DNA of 64,000 nucleotides. Origin: Brevundimonas intermedia (GTDB lineage: Bacteria; Pseudomonadota; Alphaproteobacteria; Caulobacterales; Caulobacteraceae). Below are positions 33,227-41,619 of this stretch, one piece after another. The number at the start of each line of letters is the position of its first letter. Position 1 is the stretch's first letter. The stretch lies in assembly GCF_004614235.1 (NCBI RefSeq), contig NZ_SPVH01000006.1:1-64000 (forward strand), in the 5' to 3' direction. The notes beneath the pieces are model-generated. The model made no database searches. It was not told the origin of the DNA and saw only the letters and a list, made by a program, of their open reading frames with translations. A program made the position numbers and the translations under genes.

Positions 33227-35199
33227 ACGGCCACCTGCGCGCCCAGCTCGACCACGCGGCCGGGGGGAATATGGAAGAAGTCGGTCGGATTGGCCGCGTT
33301 GCGCATCAGGAAGATGAACAGCCGGTCCTGCCACAACGGCATGCCCTGTCGCGCCGACGGGATCAGCGAGCGGCGACCCAGGAAGAAGCTGGTCGACATG
33401 ATGTCGAACTTCAGCCCCTGCTTGCGACACAGACCCAGAGCGCGCGGCACGTTCGGCGTTTCCATGAAGCCGTATGTGACCGTGACCTTTTTGAAGTCGT
33501 CGTTGATCGGCTCCATCTTGACCCGGTCGGCCTCCTTGACGCGCGGCCGTTCGGAGGTGCGGACCGTCAGGATGACGTTCTTCTCGTGCAGCACCTTGTT
33601 GTGCTTGAGATTGTGCATCAGGGCGACGGGGGCGACGTCCGGGTCGCTGGTCAGGAAAATGGCCATACCGGGCGCGCGGTGCGGCGGACGGGCCTGCAAC
33701 ATCTCGATCAGGTCGTTCAGGGGCAGGCTGTCCTTGCGCGTCTTGGCGGTCAGGATCTGGGTGCCGCGCACCCAGGTCCACATGATCACCACCAGACAGG
33801 CGCCCAGCACCAGCGGCATCCAGGCTCCGTCGGGGATCTTCAGCAGATTGGAGGTCAGGAAGACGCTGTCGATGAAGGCGAACGGAATGAGGGTCCCGGC
33901 CACCGCCCACATCGGCCATTTCCAGCCCTTGCGAATGACGGAATAGGCCATCAGCGTATTGACCAGCATGGTCCCCGTCACCGCCACGCCATAGGCGGCG
34001 GTCAGATTGTGCGAGCTTTGGAACACGACCAGCAGCACCAGCACCCCGATCATCAGGAAGGTGTTCACCGCCGGCACGAAGATCTGCCCGGCCTGGGTCT
34101 CGGACGTGTTTCTGATGTCGATGCGCGGCAACAGACCCAATTGGACGGCCTGTTGCGTGACCGAGAAGGCGCCGGTGATCACGGCCTGAGAGGCGATGAC
34201 GGTGGCCGCGGTCGCCAGAATCAGCATGGGCCAATAGGCGAACTGCGGCACCATGTTCCAGAACGGATTTTCCGCAGCGGCCGGATTGTCCAGGATCAGG
34301 GCGCCCTGACCCAGATAGTTCAACGTCAGGCAGGGCAGGACGAAGGCCAGCCAACCCATGCGGATCGGCGCCTTTCCAAAATGGCCCATGTCCGCATACA
34401 GGGCCTCGGCCCCGGTCACGGCCAGAAAGACGCTGCCCAGGATGATGAAGCCCAAAAAGCCGTCATTGATCAGAAGCATGACGCCATAGTGGGGCGACAG
34501 GGCGCGCAGCACGCTGATGTCGTCGAAGATATGATACAGACCCAGCGCGCCCAGGCTCAGGAACCATACGGCGGTGATCGGGCCGAAATATTTGGCCAGG
34601 CTGGCGGTGCCGCGCGACTGGACCATGAACAGGGCGATCAGGATGCCGGCCGAGATCGGCACGATGAAGGCGTCCAGCTTGCCCGCCAGACCGGGCGCGT
34701 CCTGCAATCCTTCCACCGCCGACAGCACGGAAATGGCGGGCGTGATGATGCCGTCGCCATAGAAAAGGGCCGCGCCGCAGACGCCCAGGATGAAGATCCA
34801 GGCGCTGCGTCGACCGACGGCGACCTGGGCCAGGGCCATCAGCGACAGGGTGCCGCCCTCGCCCTTGTTGTCGGCGCGCATCAGGAAGAAGACGTATTTG
34901 AACGTCACCACCACCATCAGGGCCCAGAAGGCCAGGGAGACGACGCCGATCACGGCCAGGTCCCCGCCGACGCCCGACTGGGCATGGGCGATCGCTTCGC
35001 GCAGGGCGTAAAGCGGACTGGTGCCGATGTCGCCGAACACCACGCCGATCGCACCCACGGTCAGAGCCCAGAAGCCGCCGTGCTTGGCGATCTGGCCCCC
35101 TTGGGCGTGGGACTCGGGTCCCGTGGCGTGGGTGGGTTTGTCCGGCGTGTTCGACGCGGCGGGGAGAGCGCCCGCGTCGTGGGGAGTATCCCCGGCCAT
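33223..35199 (-). CDS. kup: KUP family potassium transporter
   Basis: This roughly 658-residue protein has the KUP signature right after a short cytoplasmic N-terminus (GAIGVVFGDIGTSPLYALRE), about twelve hydrophobic segments and a soluble C-terminal domain with KVTVTYGFMETPNVPRAL and STSFFLGRRSL. It imports K+ together with protons. The frame is open to 35262, but ATG 35199 is preceded by GGAGGATACGC, an ideal ribosome site. It is the first gene of the minus-strand series leading into rsmB and is divergent from an Rrf2-type regulator. Confidence 0.96.
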   Translation of the reverse strand: MAGDTPHDAGALPAASNTPDKPTHATGPESHAQGGQIAKHGGFWALTVGAIGVVFGDIGTSPLYALREAIAHAQSGVGGDLAVIGVVSLAFWALMVVVTFKYVFFLMRADNKGEGGTLSLMALAQVAVGRRSAWIFILGVCGAALFYGDGIITPAISVLSAVEGLQDAPGLAGKLDAFIVPISAGILIALFMVQSRGTASLAKYFGPITAVWFLSLGALGLYHIFDDISVLRALSPHYGVMLLINDGFLGFIILGSVFLAVTGAEALYADMGHFGKAPIRMGWLAFVLPCLTLNYLGQGALILDNPAAAENPFWNMVPQFAYWPMLILATAATVIASQAVITGAFSVTQQAVQLGLLPRIDIRNTSETQAGQIFVPAVNTFLMIGVLVLLVVFQSSHNLTAAYGVAVTGTMLVNTLMAYSVIRKGWKWPMWAVAGTLIPFAFIDSVFLTSNLLKIPDGAWMPLVLGACLVVIMWTWVRGTQILTAKTRKDSLPLNDLIEMLQARPPHRAPGMAIFLTSDPDVAPVALMHNLKHNKVLHEKNVILTVRTSERPRVKEADRVKMEPINDDFKKVTVTYGFMETPNVPRALGLCRKQGLKFDIMSTSFFLGRRSLIPSARQGMPLWQDRLFIFLMRNAANPTDFFHIPPGRVVELGAQVAV

Positions 35200-35367
35200 G
35201 CGTATCCTCCGGGTCTCCGACGCGGCGTCGGTCCCTTCAAAGCGGCGAGCCTTTAGGCTCATTCCGCGCGGTCTTCAATCGTGCCGAAGGGGATTCGGTT
35301 TCGGCGTTCTGCGGATCGATTTGTGATTCAGGCCATGAGCGCCTATTTTCACACTAGGAACAAAATC

Positions 35368-35838
35368 ATGTCAGACAGCCAGCGCTTCCCCGTCGCCGCC
35401 CATGCCCTGGCCTATATGGCCCACAAGGGCGCCTATGGCCCTGCCCAGGCGGCGCCCAGCGGGGTGCTGGCCTCGTCCATCCCGACCAACCCCGTCGTGG
35501 TCCGTCGCGTGACGGCCCTGCTGGCCAAGGCCGGGCTGATCGCCACCCGTCCCGGCGCCACCGGCGGCTCGTGGCTGCTGCGTCGGCCAGAGGACATCCG
35601 GCTGGACGAGGTGCTGAAGGCCGTGAACGGCTGCGCCCACATCGGCTCGCCCCCCGCCGGCGCCAAGGGCTGCCCGATCAGCGAACATATTCCGCGCCAG
35701 GTCGCCAAGGCCCTGACCGCCGCCGACGAGGCCGCGACCGAAGCCCTGTCCAAGATCACCATCGCGGACCTGTTGGCCGAGAATCCGATCTCGCTGGCCG
35801 CCTATGCGCCGCACAAGTCCTGCCCCGTCGCGGCCTGA
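35368..35838 (+). CDS. Rrf2 family transcriptional regulator
   Basis: This 156-residue protein has the Rrf2 winged-helix pattern: AAHALAYMAHKG at the start, PTNPVVVRRVTALLAKAGLI as recognition helix and wing, GATGGSWLLRRPEDIRLDEV, then ALTAADEAATEALSKITIAD. It keeps only a few cysteines and lacks the spaced three-cysteine cluster of IscR/NsrR, so it may respond to something other than an iron-sulfur cluster. AGGA lies eight bases before ATG 35368. It is followed eight bases later by an SDR gene, the typical Rrf2-plus-oxidoreductase layout, which suggests a shared transcript and a redox role. Confidence 0.88.
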   Translation: MSDSQRFPVAAHALAYMAHKGAYGPAQAAPSGVLASSIPTNPVVVRRVTALLAKAGLIATRPGATGGSWLLRRPEDIRLDEVLKAVNGCAHIGSPPAGAKGCPISEHIPRQVAKALTAADEAATEALSKITIADLLAENPISLAAYAPHKSCPVAA

Positions 35839-35845
35839 CGGTCGG

Positions 35846-36643
35846 ATGAGCCGCACGGTTCTGATCACGGGCGCCTCGGCCGGCATCGGCGCAGCGCTCG
35901 CCCGGACCTATGCAGCCAGGGGCTGGAACCTGATCCTGACCGCGCGTCGTGAAGGCCCGCTGCAGGCTCTGGCCGACGAACTGACCGCCTCCCACGGCGT
36001 CGCCGCGACCGTCATCCCCGAAGACCTGTCCGACCCCGCCGCACCGGAACGGCTGGTCGCCGCCGTCGCATCTCGCGGCCTGAGCATCGACGGTCTGGTC
36101 AACAATGCGGGTTTCAGCCGCGTCACCGGCTTTCTTGACACGGACCTGGGCGCCCATCGCGCCATGATCCAGGTCATGCTGACCGCGCCGGTCGAGTTGT
36201 CGCGCCTGCTGCTGCCCGGCATGATCCAGCGTGGCTTCGGCCGGGTGCTGAACGTGGCCTCCTTGGCCGGCCAGATGCCCGCCACCGGCGGCGACACCCT
36301 GTATGGCCCGATCAAGAGCTTCCTGATCAAGGCGTCGCAGGGCCTGTATCTGGAGACGCTGGGGACCGGCGTCCACGTCACGGTCCTGAACCCCGGCTAC
36401 ACCCTGACCGAGTTTCACGACGTCAACGGCTCGCGCGAGCAGGTCTCGACCGCCTATCCGGCCTGGATGTGGATGGACGCCGCCCGCGTAGCCCGCATCG
36501 GCTACGACGCCTGCGAGGCCAACCGCCCCAGCGTCACGCCCGGCGTCATGAACAATGTCATGGCCGGCCTGGCCCGCTTCCTGCCCGACGGCCTGGCGCT
36601 GCGCATGGTGGCGAACCACGCGAAGCGGCTGGAGCGGCTTTAG
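35846..36643 (+). CDS. Short-chain dehydrogenase/reductase
   Basis: This 265-residue SDR has the cofactor motif TGASAGIGAAL, the NNAG motif (VNNAGFSRVTGF) and a catalytic Ser (NVASLAGQ) with Tyr-Lys in LYGPIKSFLIKAS. The cofactor is probably NADP(H), judging from the Arg residues after the second strand (TARREGP). The C-terminal third (MNNVMAGLARFLPDGLALRM) resembles membrane-associated SDRs. The substrate is unknown. It starts eight bases after the Rrf2 gene and is probably co-transcribed with it. Confidence 0.87.
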   Translation: MSRTVLITGASAGIGAALARTYAARGWNLILTARREGPLQALADELTASHGVAATVIPEDLSDPAAPERLVAAVASRGLSIDGLVNNAGFSRVTGFLDTDLGAHRAMIQVMLTAPVELSRLLLPGMIQRGFGRVLNVASLAGQMPATGGDTLYGPIKSFLIKASQGLYLETLGTGVHVTVLNPGYTLTEFHDVNGSREQVSTAYPAWMWMDAARVARIGYDACEANRPSVTPGVMNNVMAGLARFLPDGLALRMVANHAKRLERL

Positions 36644-36666
36644 GGTCAGCCTCCCACCCCACACCC

Positions 36667-36773
36667 CGTCATCCTAGGCCTTGTGCCTAGGATCCAGAAT
36701 CCCGGTGCTGGGAAAGAATGCGACGTCTTCGACAGCGAGTGTATGGATCCTAGGCACAAGGCCTAGGATGACG
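36667..36773. repeat. REPIN-like element: two 29-bp inverted arms
   Basis: The arms at 36667-36695 and 36745-36773 are perfect reverse complements over 29 bases, separated by 49 bases. Each arm is itself nearly palindromic (TCCTAGGC, five bases, GCCTAGGA). It lies between the SDR gene and the convergent lpdA. A palindromic unit in inverted pairs is the layout of REPINs mobilised by RAYT transposases. It would also form a bidirectional terminator for the two convergent genes. Confidence 0.85.
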
Positions 36774-36811
36774 AACTTTAGGGAGAAGGCGCCGAACTTC
36801 GGGCAACGGCC

Positions 36812-38206
36812 TCAAATATGGATCGCGTGCCCGAGGGCGCGCAAGGACGCCTCATGGAAGGCCTCGCCCAGCGTCGGGTGAATGTGGATGGTTCCCGCAA
36901 CATCCTCCAGCACCGCCCCCATCTCCAGCATCTGGGCGAAGCTGTTGGACAATTCCGACACATGCTGGCCCACCGCCTGGATACCCAGGATGCGGTGATC
37001 GGACTTGGAGGCGATGACCCGGACGAAGCCGCCGTCCTCGCCCGCTTCGATCGCTAGGGCTCGGCCGATGGCGGCGAAGGGGAAGACCGACTGGATCACG
37101 TCGTCGCGGCCCGCGACATCGTTCGGGCCCAGACCGGCGGAAACGATCTCCGGCTCGGTGAAACAGACGGCGGCGATGGTGACGGGATCGAAGACCCGGT
37201 CATGACCGGCAATGATCTCCGCGACCACCTCGCCCTGAGCAGAACCCTTGTGCGCCAGCATGGGTTCGCCGGTCAGGTCGCCGACGGCCCAGACATTCTT
37301 CATGCTGGTGGCGCAGCGGTTGTCGATCTTCACGAACGGCCCGGCCATGGCGACGCCCATGTTCTCCAGACCCCACCCTTGCGTGCGCGGCCGACGGCCG
37401 ACCGTGACCAGCACCTTGTCGGCGTCCAGTTGCAGCGGTTCGCCGTCCCTGGTCGTGATCGACAGTTTCCCGTCGCCGAACCCGCCGGCGCGTGCGCCCA
37501 GGTGCAACTCGACCCCGTGCTTCTCCAGCCACTTCGCGACCGGATCGGTCAGGGCCTTGTCGTAGAGCGGCAGGATGCGCTCGGCCATTTCGACGATGGC
37601 CACCTCGGCGCCCAGCTTCCTGAAGGCGATGCCCAGTTCCAGCCCGATATAGCCGCCGCCGACGACGACCAGCTTCTTCGGAACCTCCGACAGGCTCAGC
37701 GCCTCGGTCGAGGAGATGACGTCGCCGCCGAACGGCAGGAAGGGCAGTTCGACCGGCTCGGACCCCGTGGCCAGAATGACGTGTTCGGCGGTGATGCGTA
37801 TCTCGCCGTCGTCGGTCTGGACGATGCAGGTCTTGGCGTCCTCGAACTTCGCCCAGCCCTTGATCACCTTGACCTTGGCCTTCTTCAGCAGGGCCGCGAC
37901 CCCGGCGTTCAGCTTACGGACGATGCCGTCCTTCCACGCGACCGTCTGTTTCAGGTCGATGGCCGGCGCCGCAGCCGTGATCCCCAGCGTCCCGCCGCCG
38001 GCCGCCTTGGCTACGGTCTCGAACTTGCCCGCCGCATGGATGATGGCCTTGGAAGGAATACAGCCGACGTTCAGGCAGGTCCCGCCCAGCCCGTCGCCGC
38101 CGTCCACCAGCACGGTGTCCAGGCCCAACTGACCGCAACGGATGCCCGCGACATAGCCGCCGGTGCCCGCGCCGATGATGAGGACTTTGGTCTTGAGCTG
38201 CTGCAT
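36812..38206 (-). CDS. lpdA: Dihydrolipoyl dehydrogenase (E3 of branched-chain complex)
   Basis: E3 reoxidises the lipoyl groups of the 2-oxoacid dehydrogenase with NAD+. The 464-residue protein has the FAD motif [14 protein letters not shown], the redox-active disulfide [13 protein letters not shown], the NAD motif [12 protein letters not shown] and the C-terminal His-Glu pair in [13 protein letters not shown] use ATG 38206; a GTG at 38221 overlaps the end of the VapC gene. It belongs with the E1 and E2 genes at 38.8-42.9 kb but is separated from them by a toxin-antitoxin pair. With only eleven bases after the VapC stop, it is probably read through from it. Confidence 0.94.
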   Translation of the reverse strand: MQQLKTKVLIIGAGTGGYVAGIRCGQLGLDTVLVDGGDGLGGTCLNVGCIPSKAIIHAAGKFETVAKAAGGGTLGITAAAPAIDLKQTVAWKDGIVRKLNAGVAALLKKAKVKVIKGWAKFEDAKTCIVQTDDGEIRITAEHVILATGSEPVELPFLPFGGDVISSTEALSLSEVPKKLVVVGGGYIGLELGIAFRKLGAEVAIVEMAERILPLYDKALTDPVAKWLEKHGVELHLGARAGGFGDGKLSITTRDGEPLQLDADKVLVTVGRRPRTQGWGLENMGVAMAGPFVKIDNRCATSMKNVWAVGDLTGEPMLAHKGSAQGEVVAEIIAGHDRVFDPVTIAAVCFTEPEIVSAGLGPNDVAGRDDVIQSVFPFAAIGRALAIEAGEDGGFVRVIASKSDHRILGIQAVGQHVSELSNSFAQMLEMGAVLEDVAGTIHIHPTLGEAFHEASLRALGHAIHI

Positions 38207-38217
38207 AGCGAGGCCTG

Positions 38218-38583
38218 TCACAGAATATAGGGAGTGCGGACGCCCGGCTCGTCGGTCGGGAAATCCTTCGTATTGCGAGTGACCAGCAATCGACCGGTCG
38301 TTTGCGCCGCCGCCCAGATGATGGCGTCAGGCAGTTTGAGACGCCGCGTCCTACGCAGTGAAACGGCGCGCTCGGCCACCGTGCCGTTCAAACCGATCAC
38401 GGTGAACTCGTCTAGGAAGTGGCGAGTTGGCTCGGCCAGATGCTCGGGAATGCCGACCATGACTTCCATCCAGCTGATGATACTGATGGCGCGATCTTCG
38501 TAGCGGTCGATCTCAGCCTTCGCCTGCGGGAACCCTCTCAAATGGTCCACGAGGATGTTGGAATCGAAAAGCGCGGCTACCAT
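38218..38583 (-). CDS. vapC: VapC-like PIN domain toxin
   Basis: This protein of about 121 residues has the PIN RNase fold. The acidic metal-binding residues are visible in [33 protein letters not shown] and TRNTKDF. VapC toxins cleave specific tRNAs or rRNA when their antitoxin is degraded. I use ATG 38583, which lies seven bases inside the end of the antitoxin gene, the usual coupled arrangement. The pair interrupts the branched-chain dehydrogenase operon. Confidence 0.88.
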   Translation of the reverse strand: MVAALFDSNILVDHLRGFPQAKAEIDRYEDRAISIISWMEVMVGIPEHLAEPTRHFLDEFTVIGLNGTVAERAVSLRRTRRLKLPDAIIWAAAQTTGRLLVTRNTKDFPTDEPGVRTPYIL

Positions 38584-38789
38584 TCGCTGCGAAGCTTCTC
38601 TTGGAACTCTAGGCCATCCGGTCCGTCGGCCCACAAGCCGAAGGCTTCCTGAACGCCCTTGCGGCGGTGACGGGCCAGATAGTCGTCGATGGCCGCGCGG
38701 ATCACAGCCGCGCGCGGGCGCTGCTCAAGCTTGGCCAAGTCGTCGAGAGCGGCGACCTGAGCCTCGTTTGCATCCACTAGAATACGCAT
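38577..38789 (-). CDS. vapB: Ribbon-helix-helix antitoxin (VapB-like)
   Basis: This 70-residue protein starts MRILVDANEAQVAALDDLAK, with RAAVIRAAIDDYLARHRRKG as the second helical part of a ribbon-helix-helix DNA-binding domain. The acidic and aromatic C-terminus ([20 protein letters not shown]) would wrap and inhibit the toxin. GGAGG lies just upstream of the ATG, and a 23-bp palindrome overlaps the promoter region, fitting autoregulation by the antitoxin. Confidence 0.85.
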   Translation of the reverse strand: MRILVDANEAQVAALDDLAKLEQRPRAAVIRAAIDDYLARHRRKGVQEAFGLWADGPDGLEFQEKLRSEW

Positions 38790-38799
38790 TCACGCCTCC

Positions 38800-38822
38800 A
38801 TGATATACTGCGCATATATCAT
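38800..38822. promoter_or_regulatory. 23-bp palindrome upstream of vapBC, candidate operator
   Basis: ATGATATA and TATATCAT flank seven bases that include TGCGCA, giving perfect 8-bp arms. The site is AT-rich in a GC-rich genome and lies between the bkdB stop and the vapB ribosome site, so it very likely combines the module's own promoter with the VapB operator. Confidence 0.65.
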
Positions 38823-38832
38823 ATATGGCTCC

Positions 38833-40491
38833 TTACCCCATCCACAAGGTCGCGGGCTGTTCCAGCAGCCCCTTGATCCGCTGCACGAAGACCGCCGCGT
38901 CGTGGCCGTCGACGATGCGGTGATCGAAGCTGGACGACAGGTTCATCATCTTGCGCACGACCATCTGGCCGTCGCGGACCACGACCCGTTCGGCGATCTT
39001 GTTGGGACCGACGATGGCGACCTCGGGGTGGTTGATGATCGGGGTGTGGACCACCCCGCCCAGGGTGCCCAGCGAGGTGATGGTGATGGTCGAGCCCGAC
39101 AGTTCCTCGCGCTTGGCCGAACCGTCCTTGGCCGCGCCCGAGACCCGGGCGATCTCCAACGCCGTGTCGTAAGGATCGCGCGCCTCGGCGTGGCGGACCA
39201 CCGGCACCATCAGGCCGTTCGGCGTCTGGGCGGCGATGCCCAGATGGACCGGGGCGTGCTGGGTCAGGACGCCGGCCTCGTCGTCATAGGTGGCGTTTAT
39301 CTGCGGCTGGTCGCGCAGAGCGACCACGATTGCGCGGGCGATGAAGGGCAGCAGGTTCAGCTTGGGCTGGTCCTTTTGCTTCGTCGCGTTCAGGTGGGCG
39401 CGCAGCTCCTCCAGCGCCGTGACGTCGATCTCCTCCACATAGGTGATGTGGGGAATGCGACGCACGCTCTCGGCCATCTTCTCCGCGATCTTGCGGCGCA
39501 GGCCGATGATGCGGACCTCGGTGGTTCCTTCGGCCTTGGCATAGGTCGAGGCGCCGCCGGACGGGGCGGACGCCGGTTGCGAACCCCCGCGCGCGATGAA
39601 GCCGTCCAGGTCCTCATGCGTGATCCGACCGGCCGGGCCGGAGCCGGGCACGAAGGTCAGGTCCACGCCCAGGTCACGGGCGCGGTTGCGCACGGCGGGT
39701 GAAGCGGACGGGCGTTCGCCGGGGGCGCGGCCGGTCAGGGCCGGAACGGGTTTGGACGGGATAGTCGAAGTCTTCGAAATCGCACCCGCAGTCGTCGAAG
39801 TCACAGCGGAATTCGTCGTCGAATTCTCTGCCGGTTTTTGGGTGGGTTTCGACGCCGCGACGGGCGTCGAGACATTGCCCCGCCCCTCGACATCGAACGC
39901 CACCAGAGGCCCGCCGACCGGCACCGACTTACCCGCCTCGCCATACAGGGCGACGACCGTTCCGGCGACGGGCGAGGTGATCTCGACCGTGGCCTTGTCG
40001 GTCATGATGTCGGCGATGATCTGGTCTTCCTCGACCGCATCCCCGACCTTGACGTGCCAGCCGACCAGCTCGGCCTCTGCCGTGCCTTCGCCGACGTCGG
40101 GCAGTTTGAAGACATAGTTGCCGGCTGGGGGCGTTGCGGCGTCAGAGAGCCCCTCCGTCGCCTTTGGCGTCTCCTCCACGCGCGAAGCGGGGGGAGGTGG
40201 CTCGGAGCGAAGCGGAGAGACGGAGGGGCTGTCTTCCGCATTCCCGCCACCCTCGACCTCGAACTCCACCAGAGGTCCGCGCACCGGCACCATGGCGCCG
40301 GGCTCGCCGTGTAGGGCGACGACCTTGCCGCTGACCGGGGCGGTGATCTCGACCGTGGCCTTGTCGGTCATGATGTCGGCGACGATCTGGTCCTCGGCGA
40401 CGATGTCGCCGACCTTGACGTGCCAGCCGACCAGTTCGGCCTCGGCGGTGCCTTCGCCAACATCGGGCAGTTTGAAGACGAAACGACCCAT
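38833..40491 (-). CDS. bkdB: Branched-chain 2-oxoacid dehydrogenase E2 (lipoamide acyltransferase), two lipoyl domains
   Basis: E2 carries acyl groups from the decarboxylase to CoA. Two tandem, almost identical lipoyl domains start at residues 1 and about 125 (FKLPDVGEGTAEAELVGWHV in both), each with the lipoylated Lys in MTDKATVEI. Then come the peripheral-subunit-binding domain (VRNRARDLGVDLTFVPGSGP) and the catalytic domain with SSFDHRIVDGHDAA. Two lipoyl domains are unusual for branched-chain E2, which more often has one. The linker between them (about residues 86-125, Pro/Ser/Glu-rich) is encoded by a palindromic repeat at 40148-40230 that looks like intergenic repeats of this genome. 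Confidence 0.94.
   Translation of the reverse strand: MGRFVFKLPDVGEGTAEAELVGWHVKVGDIVAEDQIVADIMTDKATVEITAPVSGKVVALHGEPGAMVPVRGPLVEFEVEGGGNAEDSPSVSPLRSEPPPPASRVEETPKATEGLSDAATPPAGNYVFKLPDVGEGTAEAELVGWHVKVGDAVEEDQIIADIMTDKATVEITSPVAGTVVALYGEAGKSVPVGGPLVAFDVEGRGNVSTPVAASKPTQKPAENSTTNSAVTSTTAGAISKTSTIPSKPVPALTGRAPGERPSASPAVRNRARDLGVDLTFVPGSGPAGRITHEDLDGFIARGGSQPASAPSGGASTYAKAEGTTEVRIIGLRRKIAEKMAESVRRIPHITYVEEIDVTALEELRAHLNATKQKDQPKLNLLPFIARAIVVALRDQPQINATYDDEAGVLTQHAPVHLGIAAQTPNGLMVPVVRHAEARDPYDTALEIARVSGAAKDGSAKREELSGSTITITSLGTLGGVVHTPIINHPEVAIVGPNKIAERVVVRDGQMVVRKMMNLSSSFDHRIVDGHDAAVFVQRIKGLLEQPATLWMG
40148..40230. repeat. Palindromic repeat inside the bkdB coding sequence
   Basis: Outer arms AGCCCCTCCGTC (40148-40159) and GACGGAGGGGCT (40219-40230) are perfect reverse complements. 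Inside are CCTCC...GGAGG and GCGAAGC-type hairpin sequences. The style matches GGAGG-rich intergenic repeats such as the one at 62446-62540. It is in frame and encodes the linker between the two lipoyl domains. Confidence 0.75.
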
Positions 40492-40492
40492 C

Positions 40493-41617
40493 TTAACGAC
40501 CTCCCGTCATGACGCTCTTCAAGGCGTCTGAAACCCGTTGCGGCCCCGGGAAATATTCCCATTCGAAAGCATGGGGATAGGGCGTGTCCCAGCCGGTGAC
40601 GCGCGCGATGGGCGCCTCCAGATGATAGAAGCAGCGCTCCTGCACCAGGGCCGACAGTTCCCCGCCGAAGCCCGAGGTCTTGGGCGCCTCGTGCACGATG
40701 ACGCAGCGGCCGGTCTTCTTCACGCTGGCCTCGATGGTCTCGATATCCAGCGGCACGAGCGAGCGCAGGTCGATGACCTCGGCGTCCACGCCCGCATGTT
40801 CGGCGCCGGCCAGCGCCACCCAGACCATGGTGCCATAGGCCAGGATGGTCACGTCGTTCCCCTCGCGCATGACCCGCGCCTTGCCGATCGGCTCGACATA
40901 TTTAGCCGTAGGCACCTGGGCCAGGTCCTGGGCCTTCCACGGGCTGACAGGCTTTTCGTGCCAGCCGTCGAACGGGCCGTTGTACAGGCGTTTCGGTTCG
41001 AAGAAGACGACCGGATCATCGTCCTCGATGGCGGCGATCAACAGACCCTTGGCGTCATAGGGGTTGGACGGAATGACGACCTTCAGGCCGGCGATATGGG
41101 TGAACAGGCTTTCCGGCGACTGGCTGTGGGTCTGGCCGCCGAAGATGCCGCCGCCGTAGGGCGAACGCACCACGATGGGGCTGGTGAACTGACCGCCCGA
41201 GCGATAGCGCATCTTGGCCGCTTCCGAGACGATCTGATCGTAGGCCGGATAGATGTAGTCGGCGAACTGGATCTCGACCACGGGACGCAGGCCGTAGGCG
41301 CCCATGCCGATGGCGGCGGCGACGATGCCGCATTCCGAAATCGGGGCGTCGAAGCTGCGGGTCAGGCCGTGTTTCTGCTGAAGCTTGTCGGTGACGCGGA
41401 AGACGCCGCCGAAATAGCCGGCGTCCTCGCCGAACGACAGGACGTTGGCGTCCTCGCTCATCTTGACGTCGATGGCCGAGTTCAGGGCCTGGATCATGTT
41501 CATCGGGACAACGCCGGAACCCGTCGCTTCCGAGGCGGGGGCGGCGTTCTGGTCGACCATGTCCGGCTCAACGCCGTCGTTGCGATCGGCGTCGGTGAAG
41601 GTGGTTTGCTCAGCCAT
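40493..41617 (-). CDS. bkdA2: Branched-chain 2-oxoacid dehydrogenase E1 beta subunit
   Basis: This 374-residue transketolase-like beta subunit has NMIQALNSAIDVKMSEDANV, VLSFGEDAGYFGGVFRVT, the pyrimidine-binding Glu region, AYDQIVSEAAKMRYRSGGQF and VIDLRSLVPLDIETIEASVK. With E1 alpha it decarboxylates 2-oxo acids from Val, Leu and Ile using thiamine diphosphate. An N-terminal extension of about 38 residues (Asp/Ala-rich) precedes the conserved start. It lies two bases after the E1 alpha gene and one base before E2, so all three are tightly coupled. Confidence 0.95.
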   Translation of the reverse strand: MAEQTTFTDADRNDGVEPDMVDQNAAPASEATGSGVVPMNMIQALNSAIDVKMSEDANVLSFGEDAGYFGGVFRVTDKLQQKHGLTRSFDAPISECGIVAAAIGMGAYGLRPVVEIQFADYIYPAYDQIVSEAAKMRYRSGGQFTSPIVVRSPYGGGIFGGQTHSQSPESLFTHIAGLKVVIPSNPYDAKGLLIAAIEDDDPVVFFEPKRLYNGPFDGWHEKPVSPWKAQDLAQVPTAKYVEPIGKARVMREGNDVTILAYGTMVWVALAGAEHAGVDAEVIDLRSLVPLDIETIEASVKKTGRCVIVHEAPKTSGFGGELSALVQERCFYHLEAPIARVTGWDTPYPHAFEWEYFPGPQRVSDALKSVMTGGR

Positions 41618-41619
41618 GG

